Assembly (NCBI RefSeq): GCF_000165425.1
Contig: NW_001799015.1
Span: 1 to 64,000, forward strand
DNA: 64,000 nt
Source: Paramecium tetraurelia
Taxonomy: Eukaryota > Ciliophora > Oligohymenophorea > Peniculida > Parameciidae
Reading direction: 5' to 3'
A model generated the notes under the pieces. The model did not search any database. It saw only the letters and a program-made list of their open reading frames with translations, and was not told the origin of the DNA. Numbering within the stretch: position 1 is the first letter of the stretch; each line of letters begins with the position of its first letter. A program made the translations under genes and the position numbers. This document shows positions 36,588-48,400 of the stretch, piece after piece.

Positions 36588-39421
36588 ATGAGCCAAACAA
36601 AATTAAAAATAGAGTGCCAACCAAAAGAATTTGATGTAATAAGTTCCAAGAATTTGTGTTTTGCTAATAACTATGCTGTAGAAATCTATTTACTACTACT
36701 TTCATTCAGTAATTTAGCCTATTATATATATAATGAATCATCCTCATAATTTATGCTCATCAAATTTATATTAACATCATGTCTCACCTTAATAGCAATT
36801 GTCCTATAAAAGAGGCTTGATCCAAATATCACAAGATTTATTAAATTTATTTGTGAAATAGTTTCAATCAGTTAATTAATATCGAAAGACGAATGGAATT
36901 GTTTAGCCATTCTCTCACTAATATTTGATAAGGGAATTTTATTGAAAAACCAGGAAATTTATACTTATTTATATGATTATCTCATTCTCAAGGTATTGGG
37001 GTTAACTTATGCATCACTCTATTGGAACAACTAAGTTTTGATTATAATTATATGCAATTCTATTGTTCTTGAGATTTATTAAATTCTGTTGTTATATGTA
37101 ACAAATAAGCAAACTCAACAATAAAAATTGGAGAATTTTCGAAAAGGATTTTCTGTTAGAAGTGAGAAAATAAATAGTGAAAACATAAATTTAGTTGATA
37201 ACTAGATGAAAAACGAAGAAATTACCAAAAATGACATTTTCATGAAATTCCAAGACCAAAACAATAATGAAAATTTAATCAATACTGAAGAACATTGGAT
37301 AAAGAGAATGCATGCAATACCAATCTCCATTATTATTCTTAGCAAAAAGTCACTCACTATTAAATTTAAGAATTAGACAGCCAGGAAGAACTTTAATACC
37401 TTATGTTACAATGACAATGAAATAAATGATTTAATTATGAATAAATTGGAGTTCACACTATTGGAGGACAGTTTAGAAATGCTCAAGAACTCAAGCAGCT
37501 TTATTATTAGAAAATAATTTTTGAATAAACCTGTTAATCAATCTTATTCAAGTCAATTTGATATAGAGAATTTAAAAAAGTTAACTCTCTCCAAGATTTC
37601 ACAGAACTTCTTGAATGGTGACTATCATAATCTCATGAAACCAAATACTAATTCTATTGATTTATACTGCCACTAGATTTTGGATTCATAACAGTTTTAA
37701 ATCAATGGCACCATTTTTTATAGCAATGGAGACGATGAATTAACAATTATACTATCAGACATCTCTAAATAAATGCAATTGTAGCAGTTCATAGTCAAGG
37801 ATGAATTTTAAAAGAAAGTACACTTAAAAATATTTTTTAGGTCATAGAATCACTCTCTCATGAACTCAAAACCCCATTAAACAGTTCAATTAACTTTATT
37901 AAATCTGCCATAGCTGATGATTAATTACCATTGTGCATTAAGAAATAATGTTTAGAGCCAGCGTCAATTGCCTTGTAGTTGCAATCGTATATTATCAACG
38001 ATGTCATAGACTTTTCATAATTCTATAATAATAGTTTAGATGTTTGTGTCAAAGAATTTGAGATAAAGGATGTAATTAGCGAAATAACAAGCATTTTTAA
38101 TTTGTAGTTCTAAAACAAAGGTTTGAACTTTGTGATAGATCTCACTAAGAATACTTCTACAAATATGTCAACTGATTATAATAGGCTAATGTAAATCTTA
38201 GTAAACGTGCTCTAAAATTCCTTAAAATATACCTATAAAGGTGGAGCAATTCTCAAAATTAAGAATTTAGAAGATGATGTAATATCATTTTCTGTTTCTG
38301 ATACAGGAATAGGTATTAAGTCTGAAATGACTAAAAAATTGAATACTTATGTGAATCAAGTTGAGAATTTAAGACATTTTTCAAAATTGAAATCTTGGAA
38401 TGGGATTGGATTGCTTATTTCAAGTATTTTGCTACATTAATTGAACCCTTAATTAACAGAAACATTTAAGATAAAATCTAAATTATCTGAAGGCACTAAG
38501 TTTAAATTTAAAATTAAGTAAATATTAATAGATGATCACAATAACAACACTGATGATATATCTAGAAGAAAGTCTGTTAAATTTAGAAGGAATTCAAAAA
38601 AAAATTGTCAAACTAATCTAGTTGGAACACTTATCTTTGTAAATGAAAGTGCATTCAATACTTAAAATCTAGGATTAAATAGTAAGCCAAGACCTAATTA
38701 AAATAAAAAATTGAAAGGAAGTACTGATTATGATCAAGAATCTGTCGAATCAAACAATAACTACTAGAATTTATCGGACTAATATTTATAACTATAGAAT
38801 TAAGAACATAATTTTATCCTCAACATAATCGATAAAAAAAAGCTTAGCGGATCTTTTGAACAACAATCTATTAAGTCATCATCATTGAAGTAAAACATAT
38901 ATTTGATAATTTAGATCAAAAATCCTTAGTTATAGTCAGTTGAAAATAATGGAGAGATAAAGCAATGATTCTGCATTAGAATACTTTAAGAAAAATTTAA
39001 GTTGTTAATGCAGAAGGATTATGTCTGTCGATGACGAAATCTTCAATTAGAATTCAATTAAATTGTTGATTGAGAGATACGGTTTTGAAGTGATCATTGT
39101 AATATTGATTTATAGTTTAAGTCTTATAATGGTTTAGAGGCGATTTCAGTAATATAGTCACTACAAAAGTGTTCTAAGGAATGCGGATTGTTGAATCTAA
39201 TCTTGATGGATTATTCGATGCCTGTTATGGATGGTATTTAATGTACTATCCAATTAAAGAAAATGATGAAAGAGAAAATAATACCGAATATCAATATAAT
39301 AGGATTAACAGCATTTACTAGTAAATTGGAAGTTGAAAGTTGTCTGAATGCTGGAATGCTGGAAGTACTTTTCAAACCATTAAAACTCAATGATTTCTGT
39401 GAGCTACTAACATTATTATGA
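36588..39421 (+). CDS. Membrane hybrid histidine kinase 2
   Basis: 919 residues with introns 37818-37840 (23), 38890-38914 (25) and 39090-39115 (26). Hydrophobic helices fill residues about 30-190 (IYLLLLSFSNLAYYIY, FILTSCLTLIAIVL, VLIIIICNSIVLEIY). The acceptor His lies at about 417 in VIESLSHELKTPLNSSI, directly after the first intron. The ATPase domain has LMQILVNVLQNSLKYT, SDTGIGI and WNGIGLLIS. After a long Ser/Asn-rich linker the receiver reads RIMSVDDEIFNQNSIKLL, acceptor Asp about 850 (LILMDYSMPVMDG), IIGLTAF and VLFKPLK. The second and third introns are placed because they remove TGA and keep the receiver in frame. It shares the plan of its neighbours and ends 28 bp from the convergent kinase 3. 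Confidence 0.94.
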
Positions 39422-39449
39422 TTATTATATATATAAACAGTATTTATAA

Positions 39450-42227
39450 TCATAGAGATGCTAATACATCTTTTAATTCCTATATTTTTAATGGTTTTGA
39501 TAACACATCGCTCATGCCTGCAATCAAACAATTTCTAATATCTTACTAGCCCGTAAAGGCAGTCAAACCAATTATTGGAATCTCAGGTATCACTCCATCT
39601 GACATGAGTTTTCTCAATTCTTTAGTCGTTGCTATCCCGTCCTTTCGTGGCATCTAATAATCCATAAGAATGATAGTCAAAATATTGCATCCTGAACTGC
39701 AAGGTTTCAGATTCAAAATTAGATTTATTGCTTCGTCACCACCGAATGCCAATTTAACATCGAATCCAATCTGCTAAAGGAGTCTTTCAACTGATTTTTA
39801 ATTGAATATTTCATCATCAACTGACAGGATGACATTGCAATTACAACTATTCTTTTTGGTTGCCAATGATTTGAAGATATCTTCTCTATATTATGTTTCC
39901 ATCTTTCTAAATTGTTTTAGATTGACCAATTGGGATTTTTGAGATTTGCATGACTAAAATAAAGGGTTGTTATTTTTTATTTATATCTTTTAACTTGATT
40001 TTATATCTGTAATCAAAACGGGTTAAATTTATACCAATTAAGATATATTAGCATCTGGCGAACAAAATTAAATTTTTGGACTTCTTGACAATTCTGAAAA
40101 GTCATCCAAAGTGTTTGAACCAGAATTCAGAAATCTTTCACTTTTCCTCATATGTTAACTTACCTGCGCGAGGTCTTAAGCTAAATAAATTGTTCCATTC
40201 ATTGCCAATATCTAACTAAGAGAATAGATTTTAGAGATTTCTTAACACTTTAGGATTGTCTGAGCGTATTCTTTGCACTTAATGATTGTTTGATAGTATT
40301 TTGTTTCGAACTGTAATTAAAATTTAAAATGTAGAATTTGATCTTCGTACCCTTATTGAATCCAGTTGATTCAATTTGAATTTACTTTTATGATGGAGGA
40401 CACAGGGTTTGATGCAATAAGGCAACTATCAACAAACCAAACCCTTTCCATTCTTTAAAGGTTTAAAAATCCTTGCTCTCTTCAACATTCTTAAGAGTGA
40501 CTCTGACTTATTCTAACACATTGGGAGCAATTCCTAATCCAGAATCCTGAACAACAATTTTCACTATATCATTTGGTTTACTACTAAATTTTAATTGTAT
40601 CACACCACTAGATGTGTATTTGAGTGAATTTTAGAGGAGATTGACTAATATTTAAGTTAGTTTTGTTTGGTCAGTACTAAAATAAAGTAAACTATTCTTT
40701 GATAAATCTAAATTGAAGGCTATCTTCTTCATATCAAATTAAATACTAAAAAGGGAAGTTAAATCACTGAGGAAATCTTGTACCGAAAATTCAGTTACAT
40801 AGAGTTCCAATTGATTTGCATTATAACGTTAATAATCAAGGATGTCATTGATTAAGTATGATTATAATTTTAATGAATAGACTGCTGGCTCAAGGGTTTG
40901 AAGTTTCAATTTATCATCGATGGTGCTATCAGCTATTGAGGCTTACAAAAAGTTAATGGCACTATTTAATGGAGTTCGTAATTCATGAGAAAATGATTCT
41001 ATAATCTCAAATATTTAAATAATTTACTTTGCTTTTAAATTCTTCCTTTACTATGAATTACTGGATTTCATTTTATTTTGATGTGTCATTTATCGTCACA
41101 AAGAATTCTTCATCCTTATCAGACAATATTATTTTGGCCTCTAATTAATACTTTGCTCCAGATATTTCTGTTTACTGACAAAATAACTCGATAACGTCCT
41201 TTTACAAATTATAGGTTTCGCTTTTGATCGAAGTCAAGATTTCTATTAGCGATCTCTTCTGCATCAAATCATAAGAACTCAATTAGGTCATACAAGATTT
41301 CTAATTAAAAAGGTTCGATGAATTCGACTTTTTTTATTTTAATTTTATAATATTTGTAGATGACAATTATACGAATTCTTGGTGATCCGATAGGAGTGAA
41401 AAATGCAGTTTATTTAATATAAGGTCTTCCAATTCTTCCTCGTTGATGAAACTATCGCAAAACTATTTGAATAGAGTCTTGTTTTTATATGTAATTTTTA
41501 AAGTCTCTTTGGATATCAACAAAATTGATAATGGGATCGCATAAAATCGTTTCTTCCATACATCTTCCCTTTAGTTATTTTCTACTCTCTAAGTGACACT
41601 GTGAGAGACTTACTCATAATCCAGAGGTTTCTTATGATTTATTAAGGATTGACTCTCCTCTCTTTTCTTGAAAACCAGACGATTTCTATACATTTCCAAT
41701 ATCACCAAACATAAATTTATAGTTATTGCTATCGGTTATTTTGAAAAAATAGAGATTAAACTTACACCTATGACTTTCATCAATATTTTTTCAAGCACTT
41801 TCAATTTAATTGCAACTTTATTGTTTTTAACTATTTAATCGTATACAAGTGGTAGGATAGCAATCAAATAAACCTCATCGTTTAAACAAATGGTTGAAGT
41901 CTAAAATATTTTAATCAAACATATCAAGCACAATAATTAATTTTACTGTATTTTCTTTATGTAAATGAGTGAACCCATAAAAATAAGAATAAATACAATC
42001 AGTCGAGTCGTGTTGAGAATTTTGGTCTAGTTGTTGAAAATCAACACGATAATCTCAACCAACAAAGACATTATCATATACATGTAATATTCCCAAACTA
42101 TTGATAATTCAGGTTAAACATCCCTCTTTTTCATGGTTTTCGTCGTTTTCATTTCATCAACTTTATCACTATGATTAAATTTAACTTTTATAGATGGAGT
42201 ATCTATCGAATTATTTATTGATCTCAT
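39450..42227 (-). CDS. Membrane hybrid histidine kinase 3
   Basis: 906 residues with introns 41006-41027 (22) and 40212-40246 (35). At the second, the frame before reads a Ser/Lys-rich linker into a TGA and the frame after reads ILAMNGTIYLAQDLAQ; 35 nt is at the top of the usual size range. Hydrophobic helices occupy residues about 45-200. Acceptor His is about 407 (IIESFSHELRTPLNS), followed by LVNLLQNSLKYT, QDSGLGI and KGFGLLIVALLHQ. The receiver is ILSVDDEIFNQKSVERLL, acceptor Asp about 837 (IILMDYQMPRKDG), IIGLTAF and VLSKPLK. DEIFNQ and IIGLTAF are shared word for word with kinase 2, showing close kinship. The frame is open a further 57 codons upstream to an ATG at 42398, but MRSINNS at 42227 is the likelier start. 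Confidence 0.92.
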
Positions 42228-43247
42228 TTTTTTTAAATATAAAATAAAATGAATATATATATAGGCAAATTTGAGTATTCCAAAAATATTTGGATAATAA
42301 TTGTTAATATTAAAAAGAAAATTATATTTGCTAAGTACCAGTAGTTTTTCTAATTTTAGTAATACACATTTCAAACAATAATTATTATGTAATTGCAATT
42401 ATATCTCAAATTAAGCAACACTAAATTCAATTTAAAAGGCCTCCAATTAATTAATTAGGCAAAATATCTGTTAAACTAATTTTTCCATCGTTTAATGTAA
42501 AATGCTTTTACGATGATGAATTATATTCTTTAAAGGAAAAAAGTAAGTTATCATCAATTTGACATGTTGGATTCAACATTAAAATGAGACAACTATTATA
42601 ATATATTATTACTATTTACAATTAAACTTAATTTAGAATCAAATTTACCAATAAATAAAATTTTGATTTTTTATATGTCATCATCAGATCCAGCCTAAGA
42701 AAATTGATATTTTTATACAATATTTGAATAACTTAACATTAATTTTAATCAAATGGAAAATAACAAATGAAGAGTGAGATTATCAATTTTATAGAATAAG
42801 AATATTGAAAAAAATTAGAAAAATTCAATACTCGAATCAATAATTTTAGAGTATTTTTCAATCAGTAAAATAATATAATACCAACTATGTAAATCTTACC
42901 CCTATAATTTTTTCAATTAAAATATATTCTTCTCTTAAAAAAATTGATATATAAAAGTTAATTTATATTATTTAATGTTATCAATGATGACTCTGTATAA
43001 ATGTATAAATAGTAATAATAATTATTATTCTATCATTACTTGAAGCCCAGTAGAATGCATATTAAATCCAAGAATTTTTTTATATAGTCTTTACTAATTT
43101 ATGAATAGTTTTAGAAAAAACTTAATTATTATCTCTATCTGAGCTGGATTTTAAATTACCTAAACAATTTAGTTTTCAGTATCTACATTATTTATAATAT
43201 TAAATGAACAATTTGGTATATTAAAATTAATTTATATATTATAAGCA
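42228..43247. other. AT-rich intergenic, nothing recognised
   Basis: About 1 kb between the divergent starts of histidine kinase 3 and the heat shock factor. Very AT-rich with no supported gene. Heat shock elements (alternating nGAAn) are not evident. Confidence 0.5.
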
Positions 43248-44146
43248 ATGGCTACTCGTTCATTAGTTCCAACTTTTATAACTAAAACATTTGAGATGCT
43301 TGAGGTTAATTTTTTATATATACTTAGGATCAATCTATATCTCATATCGTTTCTTGGACTGAAGAAGGATTAAGCTTTGTTGTAAAAAGCTAGAAATTAT
43401 TATAATAATAAGTGTTACCTTAATATTTTAAACACCGAAATTATTCAAGTTTTCTTAGGTAAATATGTAGAATGAATAGTCAGACAATTGAATTTATATA
43501 ATTTTAAAAAGAGTAAACATTAGGATGGCTAAGAGTTTAAACACAAGTGCTTTAGAAAAGGAGTAAAGTATTCAATTTAAGCATACATTTAATAGATAGA
43601 TGTTGCAATTTATAAAGCGAAGGAATAATGATGATGGAAATTAAGAATCTGTAAATCCTAATCAACCATGTATTTTATTCCTTAATTTGCTTAGCTGCTA
43701 AACTGAAGGAAGAGTAAAACATTTTGAGGGTCTGCGCGTCTGATATTAAGGATACTAATACAAGGTTAGATGAGGACATGCAAATATTAAAATAAAAGAG
43801 TGGGGTGCTTTTGGAAGAAATGTGGAATCTCAAAAAGGTTGAAACTCATTCTATTGTAGTTGTTGCATAGTCAATTCGATTAAGTTAATCATAAATTGGA
43901 GAGGATAGACATCATCATAGGAGCAATGTCTTAACATAAAAAGTTTAAAAGTAATTCCATTGAATAACACAAGACATCTCCCAATACTTCACCACTAAAT
44001 TTTTACAGAATGAACTCCATACTCTAGAAACTAACCTAAATTAACCGTTGTTTGAATCGCCAAAATAAGAAATAGATGATCAGGAATAAATTAAGGCCTT
44101 ATTTGAAGAATTGTAAAATCTTAGTAAACCAATCCATTTTGATTGA
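43248..44146 (+). CDS. HSF: Heat shock transcription factor
   Basis: 250 residues spread over seven exons; introns are 43305-43327, 43459-43483, 43568-43595, 43670-43694, 43838-43859 and 43951-43973 (22-28 nt). Spliced, residues about 6-110 form an HSF DNA-binding domain: LVPTFITKTFEMLED, IVSWTEEGLSFVV, LPQYFKHRNYSSFLRQLNLY, NFKKSKHQDGQEFKHKCFRK, then MLQFIKRR. The next region, ending LLEEMWNLKKLLHSQ, is the trimerisation coiled coil. The C-terminus is short and acidic (ALFEELQNLSKPIHFD). HSFs bind nGAAn repeats and activate chaperone genes. Each intron was placed because it both removes a stop and restores family residues; the fifth and sixth together resolve what otherwise looks like an in-frame TGA. 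It is shorter than animal HSF1. Confidence 0.93.
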
Positions 44147-45485
44147 ATCATGTGTTCAAACATAGAAATTTCATTTTTTCTTTAGAATAACAATTTAAAT
44201 GCTTTTTCTAACATATATAAAAAATAACATTGTAAAATTTTGATACTAAAAAAAATTAATTTTATAATTTTATTTTAAGAGCTCTAATCAAATATAACTC
44301 ATGTTGTAGTCAGATATAGTATGCTATATGCATCAAGAAGTATCAAAAAAGGATTTCTGATTGTAAAAAATAAGTCAATTTTGGAATTTAAAATATTGAT
44401 TTTTGAAGACAAATCAGGCATTTTTAATTTTAGAAGAATAGCGAGTATAACATTAAGAATTTTTGATGTTTGTCAAACTTATATTCATAAACAATCAATT
44501 AATAAAATCTAAGGAAAATTATGATTGATTGCCAAGTGGTTATTTTTAAAAGTACTTTTTTGGACTTTGTTTTCTCAAGCAGATGATATTATTTTGTTAG
44601 ATCATTTGAAACATTATTTAATGAGAATCTATTTCTCTGATTTCGTAATTCCAAATTTTATTTGGATTATTGTTATTAAATTTAAATTCCTGACACCTAT
44701 TTTATGATACTGAACAAATCGAGATGGGTTAACATTAAAAAGATATATTAAAATTTTCACTATTAATTATTATTTAAAAATTAATAAATATTAATACTAA
44801 CCTCATTTCAAATGACAATTAGAGAATATAGGAAATAGTTCTTGTTTTGGCTTGTAATATTTGGATGCCAATTTTATCTCTAGTTTAATTAAGAGACAAT
44901 AATTATTAATTAGATTTTTAATGATTTACAGTTACATTTAAGTATTTATGCTCATGTTGTATATGCATAAATTGATAAAGTGATTAATAATAAAGATCTC
45001 CAACTACAACCTTTGAAATATTTAATATAATCTTTTTTCAAAAATTTGATTGATTTGTTCTAGTTTTGAATTCAATAGTAAAATGAATTTTATAGATAAT
45101 TTCTCAAACAATAACAATCAATTTCATGTATTATGAGAGGATGAGAACTTTATTGGTTACTTCACATGTCGGTTTAGTTTCAATTTGTATCTTTTTATTA
45201 ATGAAATTATGACATAAGAATTGTGTTCATATTAATTTCATATTTTCCAATATTGGTTTTGGTTAACTTTAGTATTGTTTTAAATGTCTTAATTTATATC
45301 TTTAATATTTGAATTCGTTTCCCTACTAGGAGTGTTGTGGAGTGATATTTGATTAACATGGTGCGGAGACTATGATCAAGATCAATTAGGAATTATATAT
45401 TAATAATTTAAAAAGAATGTGACAGAGTCCCTGGTGTAAATGATTTAGTGATATAAGAAAAATATTTTATTAAATTAAATAACTG
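44147..45485. other. Intergenic with eroded reading frames
   Basis: About 1.3 kb between HSF and HYDIN. Two short plus-strand frames (44321-44524 and 44525-44707) show no known motif. The frame at 44812-45069 is more protein-like and is listed separately. No repeat or RNA gene seen. Confidence 0.45.
44812..45069 (+). pseudogene. Possible decayed membrane-protein gene
   Basis: An 85-codon frame starts MTIREYRKQFLFWLVIFGCQ, a charged start followed by a hydrophobic helix, and continues with normal Gln usage. After its TGA at 45067 other frames keep a protein-like sense for about 300 bases (LWEDENFIGYFTCRFSF, YWFWLTLVLFQMSQ) but cannot be joined by introns. I read it as the decayed 5' part of a membrane protein. 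Confidence 0.3.
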
Positions 45486-48400
45486 ATGATGCAGAAGAAG
45501 CTTACCTAGACGAATAGACAAGCTAAAATTTAAGAATTCGTATTCCTCTCTTATAAACTAGACTCCATCCTAATTGATTTAGAAGCAATTATCTGGATAG
45601 ATTTTTGAAGATGCACATCCAAAAATCAAAATCATAGAATTTTAGAATCTGGCTGACTTCTCCTCTCAACCAGTGAGTAGTGTCCCGATCGATGAACCGC
45701 TGTTTGACCCAATTCCGCCAATAATACAATTTACAGACTATGAGGTACACCTTACTCTTTAAAAGCAAACAAGCCATTACAAATAAAGGAGAAGATTTTC
45801 AAGTTGCGTAACAAAGATCGGGTAGCTCGAAGGGTTAAAATATATAAGCCTGACTCGCGCTTATTTTAGGTTGTGCCTTAAGGTACTAATGGAAAAGATG
45901 CAGGAACAGGAACTAAGGCATTTATTTTATGATTATCATCCACTAGGTAGCTCCAGGTATGGAAACCAACTTCATTATTCGTTTTTCTCCGGAATCGAAG
46001 TCAGATTACAACTATGATGTTATTGTTGAGACAGAAAGGGAGAAATTTGTTGTGCCAATCGTTGCAGTGGGAAAAAGAGCGATGATAGGTACATAATTGT
46101 TTGGATTCCTTAGATTTCCCTGATTCTCTTGATTTTGGAAATTGCCCTGTTAAATACACTACCGAAAAGCCAGTTATCATTAGAAATCTAGGAGAGAAGA
46201 CCACCAAATGGTTCTTGAAACTACCCTTGGGTTTTGATGCCGACAAGAGGGAGGGAGTCTTAGAATATGGCAAGAATGAGCAAATTGTCATCAAGTAATT
46301 ATCCATATTAAATATACTAACAGATTCTTTCCAACCGAAGCTAGATCCTATAAGAATAAGGCAATTTTATAGTATGATAACATGGAGGCTTATGTGCCCA
46401 TTATCGGAGTGGCACACAATGGGAATGTGTATCTATCTAAAAGTCAAATTAATATGACTGAAGCCTTTATTGGTCTGCAATTGCAGTAGACATTATAGAT
46501 TATCAATAAATCAAATGTGAAAGTGGATTTTGAATGGAGGGCTTTTGCAACAGAGAAGGAGGAATAAGAAAAGAAGAATAGATTGAGGAATCAATTGGAA
46601 GAGGAAGAAGCTGAGGAAAGAATGCTTATTAAAGAATTGGTCTCAAATGAGGGAGTACATGAAGAATTGGAGTTAGAGGAAGATGAAGACAGTGAGGAGG
46701 AAGAGAGAGATGAAAAAGCTATCATTTTAAAGAGACAAAAGAAGGCTGAATTATAATTGGCAAGGAAATATAGAAACATTCGTAAGGCCATTGAGGATGA
46801 TCTACTTCTATTCATTGATGATATATTCACGATTGAACCTACACAAGGATAGATTTGGCCAAATTCAGAGATGACAGTTACAGTAACCTTTGTGCCAAGA
46901 AGTGCCTTTCTCTATTAGACTGTGGCCTATTGCAATATCTCTTGTTCAGAGGAGAGATTGCCTCTGAATTTGTATGGTCAAGGTATGGGTCCAAGAGCAT
47001 TTTTGAGTGTTTATGAGGTGAATTTAGGAGATGTGTTTGTTAATGAAATTCATAAGACAGAGGTTGTGATAGAAAATAGAGGAGAAATAGAATGCAAATT
47101 TGAATTGATGCCAAATGAAAGAGCATTTGGAAAGATGTTTAAATTTGATGTTGAAAGAGGAGTATTAGCAGTTGGTCAGAGAATGCCATTCACAATTACC
47201 TTCAAATCCAGCATCCCAGGTGAATTCAAAGAGACTTTTAGATGGAAATTAGAAGGATCTACAGATTAATTAACTATACTATTTATTGGACATGTGATTG
47301 CTCCTACATTCAATTTCTAAGATGAGAAAATTCAATTTGGTACTGTCAGTTATTCATTCGAACAAACCAAGAGCATAAGAATGACTAACACATCTACAGT
47401 TGCATTTACATATGAACTTAAAATTCCTGGAGATGGTAAATTAGCTGAAAGGGAATTTGAAATCGAACCTAGAAGAAATACTATCTAGCCTAAAAATTTC
47501 GATGTAATTAAAGTGACCTTCATTCCAAAATAAATTAAGACATATGAATAAGTTATGGTTGTAGACATTGAAGGTGTCGGTTAAGATATGTTATCGATAC
47601 CAATTACGGCTGACTGTCAAGCTCCAAGAGTGGAATTGAGACCAAGTGATAGATTGAATTTCAACAAAGGAGATGATTAAAAAGTATTCTTAAGAAATCC
47701 ATGTAAATCAAGAGTGGATTTAATTAATACATCTGAATTACCAGCCAAATTCGTTGTTTTACCTCAGAATGATGAGTATAAAGTATTAGCAGATTATACA
47801 GTGGAACCATCCAGTGGCAAGATCAATGGTAATTCAACTATGTCTTTGGAAGTGACATTGACTACTAAGAAATTATATGATATCACACTGCCATTGTAAA
47901 TAAATATAGTTGGTACCAATAATGGATAGCCTCATGTGATAACAATTGTAGCATTTTCAGAAGGACCAAAAGTGAAAACATCAAAAACAGAATTGGATTT
48001 TGGAAATGTTGAAGTCCTAAAGGATTATTCCCTAAAATTAACATTAACCAATGATAGTGATATTGAGGCTGATTTCCATGCCTTCACAAAGAATAAAGTC
48101 TCTATATTTAAACCCATTCAAAAACATGGAATTATAAAACCAAAGGAGAGTTGTGAAATTGAAGTGCTTTGTAGTGCTGACGATGCTGTGAAGGTTTCTG
48201 ATGTCCTTCATTTTGTTATCAAGGAAGGTGATGACGTAGAAGTCTAATTGAAAGCCAAAGGAATTGGGTCAACAATATTTTGTAAGGATGATTTATCATC
48301 TGTGAATATGGGAGTCAATTATACACACAGAAAAGTGACAAAGGAGATCTTTGTTGAGAATAAAGGCAGGAAATAATAAAAATTACAATGGACTCAAAAG

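Noticed and set aside
40105-40135. 23-nt GT-AG segment (GTAAGTTAAC...) as a third intron in histidine kinase 3
   Set aside because: The frame is open through it into the receiver domain, and removing it would shift the frame and break the protein.
42228-42398. 57-codon N-terminal extension of histidine kinase 3
   Set aside because: The extension is AT-rich, begins in spacer-like sequence and places an extra hydrophobic stretch before a normal-looking charged start; MRSINNS is preferred.
43838-43973. In-frame TGA near 43959 in HSF, suggesting a truncated gene
   Set aside because: Two introns (22 and 23 nt) together remove it and keep one clean frame with the trimerisation helix.
45918-45946. 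Retained internal eliminated sequence (IES) in HYDIN instead of an intron
   Set aside because: Excision between TA dinucleotides would leave the wrong reading frame, and the ends do not fit the TAYAGYNR consensus. A GC-AG intron fits frame and protein.
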